Shown: positions 6,337 through 12,056 of the stretch, in pieces
Numbering within the stretch: the stretch's first letter is position 1
Layout: each line of letters opens with the position of its first letter
DNA from: JBGZFC01 sp964346495
Lineage (GTDB): Bacteria; Bacteroidota; Bacteroidia; Bacteroidales; Dysgonomonadaceae
NCBI GenBank assembly: GCA_964346495.1
Contig: CAYFUW010000064.1
Location: 1-12,056, forward strand
Reading direction: 5' to 3'
DNA: 12,056 nt
Position numbers and translations under genes: made by a program
The notes under the pieces: generated by a model
Seen by the model: only the letters and a program-made list of their open reading frames with translations
Told to the model about the DNA's origin: nothing
Databases searched by the model: none

Positions 6337-7146
6337 CTATTGAGAACAGCCTTTATTCTCGTTTCCGTAGAAGTTAGCTTCTCCTCCGTCTATGGCGATA
6401 ACTTGTCCGTTCATGTAGCCGTTGTCGTCGCTCAACAAGAAGCAAACCACCTTAGCTACTTCGGCAGGTGTTCCCAAACGTTTGGTCGGATTGCGACGAG
6501 CATACTCTTTCTCAGCTCCTTCAGGATCATCGGGATTCACTTGTCTGAAAGCCTCTTCAACCATAGGTGTCATAATCGCTCCCGGAGCAATAGCGTTAGT
6601 AAGAACTCCGCATGAACCATATTCCAATGCAGCCTGCTTTGTTAATCCTGCAACAGCATGTTTACTTGCAACATATGCAGCCTGGTTCAATACTCCGCGC
6701 AGACCACCAACCGATGAAACATTAACGATTCTTCCGCCTCCATTCTTTCTCATAACTGGAATAACATATTTCATTCCGTAAAATACTCCTAACAAGTTAA
6801 TATCAATTACACGTTTGAAAACTTCCGTATCATATTCAATTAGTGGAGTTTGTCTTCCTTCAATACCGGCATTGTTGTAAAAGGCATTAATTGTGCCAAA
6901 CTCTTTTACCGTTAAATCAACATAGTTTTTCACTGCAGTTTCATCAGAAACATCAGCCACCACGGTAAGAATTTTTGATCCGGGATATTTATCCAAAACT
7001 TTTTGCTTTGCTTCTGCAAGTGCTGTTTCGTTATAATCTACCAAAGTTAAGTTAGCTCCTTGTGAGGCTAGCTGTTCTGCTGCAGCAAATCCAAGACCTG
7101 CGGCTGCTCCTGTTATTACTACTGTTTTTCCTTCAAATTTTTTCAT
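6337..7146 (-). CDS. Classical short-chain dehydrogenase/reductase (SDR), probably NAD-dependent
   Basis: The 269-residue product has the Rossmann glycine motif TGAAAGLG at 12-19 and NNAG at 91-94. The catalytic Ser144/145, Tyr158 and Lys162 are in place (VNVSS...YVASK), and the C-terminal INGQVIAIDGG-type strand reads MNGQVIAIDGGE. Asp37 at the end of the second strand favours NAD(H) over NADP(H). Overall it is closest to FabG-like or glucose-1-dehydrogenase/LinX-type SDRs. The substrate cannot be told from sequence, and I would not call it fabG. There is no signal peptide, so it is cytoplasmic. It is probably transcribed alone: a hairpin lies between it and the upstream DUF5686 gene, and it has its own terminator. 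Confidence 0.93.
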   Translation of the reverse strand: MKKFEGKTVVITGAAAGLGFAAAEQLASQGANLTLVDYNETALAEAKQKVLDKYPGSKILTVVADVSDETAVKNYVDLTVKEFGTINAFYNNAGIEGRQTPLIEYDTEVFKRVIDINLLGVFYGMKYVIPVMRKNGGGRIVNVSSVGGLRGVLNQAAYVASKHAVAGLTKQAALEYGSCGVLTNAIAPGAIMTPMVEEAFRQVNPDDPEGAEKEYARRNPTKRLGTPAEVAKVVCFLLSDDNGYMNGQVIAIDGGEANFYGNENKGCSQ

Positions 7147-7228
7147 TATGTGTGAATTTTAAAAATGTTATTATTCATAAATACCATTTATTAAAGGAGA
7201 AACAGAGCAGTTTTGTTCAACTGATATC

Positions 7229-7252
7229 TTTCGTGAGTTTGGAATCACGAAA
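7229..7252. terminator. Hairpin just after the DUF5686 gene, possible terminator
   Basis: TTTCGTGA and TCACGAAA form a perfect 8-bp stem around an 8-nt loop, 3 nt downstream of the DUF5686 stop codon. On the minus strand the T-run precedes the stem instead of following it. It is therefore an atypical terminator or an mRNA 3'-end stabiliser. Confidence 0.4.
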
Positions 7253-7255
7253 AAA

Positions 7256-8845
7256 TTACAATGTTACATCCACTCTTACACCACCCAGAAGTGCATCGGG
7301 GAGATCACGATATGTGAATCTGTGAACGTATTCTACTCGCAAAAGTCCCAGAATATTTGTGATTCCTATAGTGCCCTCTATATAAGGCATAGAATCATAT
7401 TGATAAGAAATTGATGGTAAACAATAGATGTCGTATGTGGATAGTATGGGGTTGTTTTTATCACTTAATCTTCCGTAAGATGCCCGAAGAGAAACCAGCT
7501 CTTTAACCTTCAATTTATTGAGTATAGATATTTTCGATAACAATAAATCGTCACCAACAAATGTTGTGCGAAGAGTATATTGTTCATCTGCAACAAACTC
7601 TAAAGCATTTGTCAGGTAAAATGCATTGTTTTCTATATGATGTTTGTGTCGCTGGTTAGGATAAACCAATAGTGGAAAAGGCACAGCATTCCACACTTTC
7701 GAAAATTCTCCCACTACGTCCAGTCGTCCGTAACGACTCATCCTGAATCTTTTTTGGGCTGAAAATTCGCTACGATGATTGTTGTATTCACCACCTAAAA
7801 AATCTTTAATTCCTACAGAGTGAGATAGGAAAAAGGTGGGACTCTCCATATCGATAGGTTTTCGTTTGCGTTTTTGTTGAACATAAGCCTCTCGTAAGGA
7901 ATAACGAAACAGAATACCTATTTCATAGTTGTTTAGTTCACTTTGAGGAGTGAATGTGTCTCCTGAAATTAAATCAATGGGAAGTTCACCTTGCGGAACA
8001 AAACGAGATTTTCGCATCCAGAATGTATGAGCCAATCCGTTTTTATATTCGCGTTCATAATTGATTTCAGCAAAATTTCGATATGTTGCTTGATTTATTG
8101 ACCTTCTGTAAGTGAGTAGTAAAAAGTCGTTTCCTGCTCTCGGATGCATCTCTCCCGGTGAGTAGATGTCGTTTTCATAAACCAAACGCAAATTGTTTTT
8201 TGGAAACTCTTCCTCGTGATATACCTTTTTATTGAACGAGTAGATAGCCTCTCCTCTATATTTAAACTTTTTGTCTTTAAATCCATAAGCCAGATAACCT
8301 TTCATGAAAAAGTGTGGACTCAATCTGGCGTTTGATGCAACTCCTGCACGAAGGCGAACACCTTCAATCGGGTTATATGTCGGGAAGGTCTGTATTCTTC
8401 CGAAATCAAACATATTCGTTTCCGGATTTCCAAGTGGAATCCAGTCTCCTATAACCATATTTAAAGCTTTGTTGATAAATCTTCCAAATGCTTTTGGTTG
8501 CTTATCAGGATTTGATGACAAAGAGATTCCTTTACCAAACTCGTCAGGTTGTAGCTCTATGTGCATTTGGTCGGTAACAAGGGTGTCGGGTGAAACTCTT
8601 TTTATATGAAAACCTTCGCAAATAAAAACTAAGTTGCTGTTTAGCAGAGAATCCGGCACCGATAGTGAAAACTCTCCAACATTATTGGTAGAAGTTCCAA
8701 CAGGAGCTTTCTCCAGAATCACAGATGCGTAAGCTACAGATGTTTTGTACTTAGCATCGGTAACTTTACCTGTGTAGATGGTGTTTTGTGCAATAATTGT
8801 ATTAATACAAAACAGGATGATACAAAATGCAAATAGTTTACGTAT
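7256..8845 (-). CDS. Outer-membrane DUF5686-type protein with N-terminal carboxypeptidase-regulatory-like domain, non-ATG start
   Basis: The frame has a GTG at 8722, but it continues upstream to a stop at 8867-8869. The upstream codons encode RKLFAFCIILFCINTIIAQ, a typical signal peptide, then NTIYTGKVTDAKYKTSVAYASVIL, the start of a CarboxypepD_reg-like domain. The gene therefore begins near 8845 (ATA, in the place where ATG is expected) or 8866 (ATT). From ATA the product is 529 residues: signal peptide 1-20, beta-sandwich about 24-105, a short linker, then a DUF5686-like barrel from about residue 145 (TYNPIEGVRLRAG, FFMKGYLAYGFKDKKFKYRG) to the C-terminus. Full family members are about 800 residues, with a central segment that is absent here. 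Predicted location is the outer membrane; the substrate is unknown. It follows the DUF3078 gene after only 14 nt. Confidence 0.82.
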   Translation of the reverse strand: MRKLFAFCIILFCINTIIAQNTIYTGKVTDAKYKTSVAYASVILEKAPVGTSTNNVGEFSLSVPDSLLNSNLVFICEGFHIKRVSPDTLVTDQMHIELQPDEFGKGISLSSNPDKQPKAFGRFINKALNMVIGDWIPLGNPETNMFDFGRIQTFPTYNPIEGVRLRAGVASNARLSPHFFMKGYLAYGFKDKKFKYRGEAIYSFNKKVYHEEEFPKNNLRLVYENDIYSPGEMHPRAGNDFLLLTYRRSINQATYRNFAEINYEREYKNGLAHTFWMRKSRFVPQGELPIDLISGDTFTPQSELNNYEIGILFRYSLREAYVQQKRKRKPIDMESPTFFLSHSVGIKDFLGGEYNNHRSEFSAQKRFRMSRYGRLDVVGEFSKVWNAVPFPLLVYPNQRHKHHIENNAFYLTNALEFVADEQYTLRTTFVGDDLLLSKISILNKLKVKELVSLRASYGRLSDKNNPILSTYDIYCLPSISYQYDSMPYIEGTIGITNILGLLRVEYVHRFTYRDLPDALLGGVRVDVTL

Positions 8846-8859
8846 AGTGAAGAATATTT

Positions 8860-9750
8860 TTAGAATTTATATGATAGCCCTACACCAATCATCTCTTTAA
8901 ATTGAATTTTTGGACCACCAACTACCTGACCATTTTCATCCAGTTGTTTGATGTCGTCATCATAAATAAGGTTGGTGTGAATTGTTGCCGAGATATATTC
9001 GTTAACTTTCATACCGATTACATTTTCCCAGTTCACGTCAATATTGCCGAAACTCTTGTTGTAGGCGGTAAACATATCTATTTTCGACATCAAAGTGATA
9101 TTTTTGAATATCTCTTTATTGAAAGCCGTTTTAACGAATAAACCCGATTCTATACGAAATTTATTACCAGGTTTCACACCAAAAGCACCTGCATCTGACA
9201 GAAATTCGTCATTTACAAAGGTCATTTTTGCAGTTATTGGTGACATAAACAGAGAGAAGTAATCGTTAGGTTTATAGTCGAAACCGATAGCCGTATTCAG
9301 ATATGCAGGTGCAAATAAATTTGAAATGTAATGCGTATCTGTCGGTTTTTTATACCCTTTCAAAAATTGCGTTTTAAAATCTGCAAGTGCTCCGACTCTC
9401 CATTTTGGTGCAATATTATATCCATATTTAGATGCCAGATCAAATTTGTCCACACTTTTTACCCATTTTTGTTGTTGAGTATAAGTAGCACCCAACTCGG
9501 TAGATAAGTTGCTTTCCCAGTTATGTTTCTCTTTTTTGTATATTGCTGCTAAATTGAAATATGCATTTGTCGCAACTGTGTTTTCACCACCAGCCGACCA
9601 GTTTACAAACGATGTTTGCGACATGTTAAGTCCGGTAATTCCGGTAATTGTCCATTTTGGCTCTTTTTTTTCTTCGGTTGAGTCAGCATCCTGAGCAAAA
9701 ACTATTGCTACACATGCTAAAAGTGATAGAATAAGTGTGATTTTTTTCAT
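8860..9750 (-). CDS. DUF3078 family secreted/outer-membrane protein
   Basis: The 296-residue product has a Sec signal peptide (MKKITLILSLLACVAIVFA, cut before QD). The mature part matches DUF3078: WTITGITGLNMSQTSFVNWSAGGENT near residues 33-58, the skyGYN segment at about 109, the DFKTQFLKGY and ISNLFAPAYL motifs near 124-150, and SPITAKMTFV. Alternating beta strands and a C-terminal aromatic residue (...GVGLSYKF) point to an outer-membrane beta barrel. The function of the family is unknown. It is the first gene of an apparent two-gene operon with the DUF5686 barrel protein. The start ATG is clear. The upstream 408-bp gap holds a fold-back element and only a weak promoter-like TATTTTTTG. Confidence 0.9.
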   Translation of the reverse strand: MKKITLILSLLACVAIVFAQDADSTEEKKEPKWTITGITGLNMSQTSFVNWSAGGENTVATNAYFNLAAIYKKEKHNWESNLSTELGATYTQQQKWVKSVDKFDLASKYGYNIAPKWRVGALADFKTQFLKGYKKPTDTHYISNLFAPAYLNTAIGFDYKPNDYFSLFMSPITAKMTFVNDEFLSDAGAFGVKPGNKFRIESGLFVKTAFNKEIFKNITLMSKIDMFTAYNKSFGNIDVNWENVIGMKVNEYISATIHTNLIYDDDIKQLDENGQVVGGPKIQFKEMIGVGLSYKF

Positions 9751-9838
9751 TTTTTTGTTTTAGTTAATTATAGTTATTGTTTTGATTATATGTTTTTTTT
9801 ACTATCAAAAAATAGTTGTTGTTCAATAGAATATTGTC

Positions 9839-10019
9839 CGTAGGAAAAAAAACCGTAAATAACCTCCAAATTTATTTGGAGGAAAAGAAGTGTTAACGAA
9901 AACAATACTCTGTAAGAGTTTACTTAATATGATTTGGGAAACACTTACAGTGTTTATATTGTTCTTTCATTACTTCCTCCCCCAATTGTATTGGGGGTTA
10001 TCTACAGGAAACTTCTACG
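9839..10019. repeat. Fold-back element: imperfect inverted repeat made of mirrored hairpins
   Basis: Two arms of about 65-85 bp mirror each other around a centre near 9920-9938. The outer ends are CGTAG (9839) and CTACG (10015), then GTAAATAACC (9855) and GGTTATCTAC (9996). Each arm has a terminal hairpin: CCTCCAAAT/ATTTGGAGG at 9863-9882 and CCCCCAAT/ATTGGGGG at 9979-9997. Further in come GAAGT (9887) with ACTTC (9972), and ACAATA (9902) with TATTGT (9957). The inner hairpins are at 9907-9919 and 9939-9955, joined by CTGTAAG/CTTACAG. There is no ORF inside. It resembles a MITE-like or IS200/IS605-derived palindromic element. I see no convincing target-site duplication. Confidence 0.68.
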
Positions 10020-10119
10020 AAGTTAAATATGTAATCCTTAAAACATAAATAGTGACATAAAGTGCATAATATCAATTGCTTGTCTTGTTTTAAATATAAC
10101 CCTATTTTAGAACGTGATA

Positions 10120-10154
10120 AAGTCACTCGGAACTCGAAACTACGAACTTTCAAC
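10120..10154 (-). repeat. Array of five 7-bp units after the ettA stop codon
   Basis: ACT recurs on the plus strand at 10125, 10132, 10139, 10146 and 10153, which is AGT(T) every 7 nt on the minus strand. The minus-strand units include GTTTCGA, identical to a unit of the 2805 array, and GTTCCGA. It starts 4 nt beyond the ettA stop. The pattern fails one step outside on both sides. Confidence 0.75.
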
Positions 10155-10158
10155 TATT

Positions 10159-11838
10159 TTACAATTTTCTGTATCTTAATCTTTTAGGTTCAACGTTGCC
10201 CAATCGCATTTTTTTGTTCTCTTCGTATTCGCTATATGTGCCTTCGAAGTAGAAAACTTCCGAGTTGCCTTCAAATGCAAGAATATGCGTACAAATACGG
10301 TCTAAAAACCAGCGGTCGTGGCTGATGATTACTGCACATCCTGCAAAGTTTTCCAAACCTTCCTCCAATGCGCGTAGTGTGTTAATATCGATATCGTTGG
10401 TCGGCTCGTCGAGTAGCAGCACGTTTGCTCCCGCTTTTAGAGTCAATGCCAGGTGCAGGCGATTTCTCTCACCACCCGAAAGCACACCGCACAACTTTTC
10501 CTGGTCGGCTCCCGAAAAGTTAAATCGAGACAAATATGCACGTGCGTTAATTTCTCTATTGCCAACACGTACAAATTCAGAACCTTCCGAAACAACCTGA
10601 TAGACAGTTTTTTCAGGGTCGATGGCTTTATGTTGCTGGTCAACATATGCAGTTACCACCGTTTCGCCAACTTCAAACGTGCCCTTGTCGGGTTTTTCCA
10701 ATCCTTCAATCAATCGGAACAATGTAGTTTTTCCTGCTCCGTTGGGACCGATAACACCCACGATACCGTTTGGCGGAAGCATAAAGTTCAAATCATCATA
10801 CAGCAATTTGTCACCATACGCTTTCGATACACCAATGGCTTCGATAACCTTGTTTCCTAAACGTGGACCGTTCGGAATAAAGATTTCCAACTTCTCTTCA
10901 CGCTCTTTTTGGTCTTGATTGAGAAGCTTTTCGTAAGAGTTCAAACGAGCTTTACCTTTGGCGTGGCGAGCTTTTGGAGCCATATTTATCCACTCCAGCT
11001 CACGCTCCAATGTTTTTCTGCGTTTGCTTACCTGTTTCTCTTCCATCTCCATGCGTTTGGTTTTCTGCTCCAACCACGAAGTGTAATTTCCTTTCCAAGG
11101 AATACCTTCGCCGCGGTCGAGTTCCAGAATCCAGCCTGCAACGTGGTCTAGGAAATAGCGGTCGTGCGTGATACAGATAACAGTTCCTTTATATTGTTGC
11201 AGATGTTGCTCCAACCAGTCGATAGATTCCGCATCCAGGTGGTTGGTCGGCTCGTCAAGCAACAACACATCGGGTTCTTGTAACAAAAGACGACACAACG
11301 CCACGCGACGACGCTCACCTCCCGATAGCTCATGAACAGGTTGCTCTTCGGGCGGACAACGCAACGCATCCATAGCACGTTCTAATCGGTTGTCGATATT
11401 CCAAGCATCGGCAGCATCTAATTTATCTTGCAATTCGGCTTGACGAGCAAAAAGTCCGTTCATCTTTTCCTCATCTTCGTAATATTCGGGCAGACCGAAT
11501 TTCAGATTTATCTCTTCATATTCGGCAAGCAAGTCCATTATGGGTTGCACACCTTCACGAACGATTTCGATAACGGTTTTGTCGGCATCTAATTGCGGCT
11601 CTTGCTCTAAGTAGCCTACCGAAAAACTTTTATCGGAAACCACTTCGCCCTGGTACTCTTTTTCTACTCCGGCAATAATTTTCAACAGTGTAGATTTTCC
11701 CGAACCGTTCAAACCTATAATGCCGATTTTTGCACCATAGAAAAACGACAGGTAAATATCTTTAAGAACTTGTTTTTGTGGTGGATAGGTTTTGCTAACA
11801 CCCACCATTGAAAAAATAATCTTTTTGTCGTCGGACAT
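10159..11838 (-). CDS. ettA: Energy-dependent translational throttle A (ABC-F ATPase)
   Basis: The 559-residue product has two ABC ATPase domains in one chain and no membrane segment, as in EttA, which binds the ribosomal E site and gates early elongation according to ATP/ADP (E. coli 555). Domain 1: Walker A GLNGSGKS at 42-49, the arm insertion about 95-145, signature LSGGERRR at 171-178, and Walker B VLLLDEP at 191-197 with Glu196. The linker (PtIM) at about 255-310 carries the EttA-like ELEWINMAPKARHAKGKARL. Domain 2: Walker A GPNGAGKT at 364-371, signature LSGGERNR at 452-459, and Walker B at 472-478 with Glu477, followed by TNDID, which separates EttA from other ABC-F types. The gene is intact. 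It has its own promoter, and five-unit 7-bp arrays sit just outside both its ends. Confidence 0.96.
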   Translation of the reverse strand: MSDDKKIIFSMVGVSKTYPPQKQVLKDIYLSFFYGAKIGIIGLNGSGKSTLLKIIAGVEKEYQGEVVSDKSFSVGYLEQEPQLDADKTVIEIVREGVQPIMDLLAEYEEINLKFGLPEYYEDEEKMNGLFARQAELQDKLDAADAWNIDNRLERAMDALRCPPEEQPVHELSGGERRRVALCRLLLQEPDVLLLDEPTNHLDAESIDWLEQHLQQYKGTVICITHDRYFLDHVAGWILELDRGEGIPWKGNYTSWLEQKTKRMEMEEKQVSKRRKTLERELEWINMAPKARHAKGKARLNSYEKLLNQDQKEREEKLEIFIPNGPRLGNKVIEAIGVSKAYGDKLLYDDLNFMLPPNGIVGVIGPNGAGKTTLFRLIEGLEKPDKGTFEVGETVVTAYVDQQHKAIDPEKTVYQVVSEGSEFVRVGNREINARAYLSRFNFSGADQEKLCGVLSGGERNRLHLALTLKAGANVLLLDEPTNDIDINTLRALEEGLENFAGCAVIISHDRWFLDRICTHILAFEGNSEVFYFEGTYSEYEENKKMRLGNVEPKRLRYRKL

Positions 11839-11847
11839 ATTTTTTTA

Positions 11848-11882
11848 GTTTTGAGTTTTTAGTTTTGAGTGATGAGTTGCTG
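11848..11882 (+). repeat. Array of five 7-bp units before the ettA start codon
   Basis: AGT recurs at 11847, 11854, 11861, 11868 and 11875, with units such as GTTTTGA and GTTGCTG. The array starts 9 nt from the ettA ATG and lies within its leader. It is more T-rich than the other arrays but keeps the same 7-nt phase and unit count. Confidence 0.7.
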
Positions 11883-11926
11883 CCAATGTCTTGGTTCTTG
11901 AATCTTGGCTCTCTCGTTTCAAGATG

Positions 11927-11934
11927 CAAAGATA
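11927..11934 (-). promoter_or_regulatory. -7 promoter element of ettA
   Basis: On the minus strand the sequence is TATCTTTG, a perfect TAnnTTTG and the same octamer as in front of tsaD. Transcription would start near 11920 and give a leader of about 80 nt that contains the 7-bp array. No clear -33 element is visible. The remaining sequence up to 12056 is G-rich on the plus strand and shows no gene. Confidence 0.5.
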
Positions 11935-12056
11935 GTGAAAGAAATTGGGAAATTGGTGGTTGAGGGTTTGGGGATTTAGATTTTGGGGAAATGGTGGACG
12001 TTTTTATGGGGAATTGTTGATAAAATGAGATGGAGGTGTGCTTTTTTATAAATTAT

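Larger units (their letters stand above)
9751..10158. other. 408-bp gap between ettA and the DUF3078 gene
   Basis: No credible gene is visible on either strand. From left to right it holds a T-rich leader of the DUF3078 gene, the fold-back element at 9839-10019, an unremarkable AT-rich stretch at 10020-10119, and a five-unit 7-bp array next to the ettA stop codon. A 4-bp GTGA/TCAC stem at 10114-10126 is too weak to call a terminator for ettA. Confidence 0.7.

Noticed and set aside
6337..7146. Calling the SDR gene fabG
   Set aside because: The motifs are generic to classical SDRs, Asp37 suggests NAD preference, and no fatty-acid synthesis gene is nearby.
8720..8722. GTG as the true start of the DUF5686-type gene
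   Set aside because: It would remove the signal peptide and cut into the first strand of the CarboxypepD_reg-like domain, both of which are encoded in frame upstream.
9855..10005. Integron attC site
   Set aside because: GTTAACG and the hairpins superficially suggest attC boxes, but a paired RYYYAAC/GTTRRRY arrangement is not present and there is no integrase gene.
10265..10918. Several plus-strand open frames across ettA
   Set aside because: They lie opposite the conserved second ATPase domain of ettA. Their translations are low-complexity reverse images without any domain.
11947..12011. G-quadruplex upstream of ettA
   Set aside because: There are five runs of GGG or GGGG on the plus strand, but loops of about 14, 11 and 19 nt are too long for a convincing motif. 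General G-richness explains it.

Overview
The window looks like a chromosomal piece from a Bacteroidota bacterium, most likely of the Bacteroidales. The evidence is a strongly AT-rich sequence, promoters of the TAnnTTTG type, signal peptides ending in AFAQ or FAQ, and lineage-typical outer-membrane families (DUF3078, and DUF5686 with a CarboxypepD_reg-like domain). Housekeeping genes (glnS, tsaD, ettA) are mixed with these. Every gene except the first pair lies on the minus strand. I see no rRNA, tRNA, CRISPR array, integrase or transposase gene.

Left part (1-1370): a promoter drives a secreted small protein (86-481) and a trypsin-like serine protease (481-1185) joined by a TGATG overlap. They are probably the two halves of what is elsewhere one secreted protein. 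A pair of related 31-nt hairpins and a terminator separate them from the convergent minus-strand block.

glnS block (1371-4969): glnS is followed by a small four-helix-bundle gene (S23/IVS family) and a large cytoplasmic TPR protein. The four-helix-bundle gene is framed by two inverted arrays of five 7-bp units each. One array starts 4 nt after the glnS stop; the other ends 6 nt before the TPR start.

Middle (4970-7255): a 253-bp gap holds a 20-bp-period repeat and two palindromes. tsaD (tRNA t6A synthesis) has no ATG start. Its promoter sits directly behind the terminator of the upstream SDR oxidoreductase gene.

Envelope pair (7256-9750): a DUF3078 protein and a DUF5686-type barrel protein look like an operon. 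The second gene lacks an ATG and appears to start at ATA or ATT. It is also much shorter than usual for its family.

Right part (9751-12056): a 408-bp gap holds a fold-back element of about 150-180 bp built of mirrored hairpins. Beyond it lies ettA, again bordered on both sides by arrays of five 7-bp units. The last 120 bp hold no gene that I can see.

The most unusual signal is a family of 5 x 7-bp arrays. In four places they abut a gene boundary, and always in the same polarity relative to that gene.
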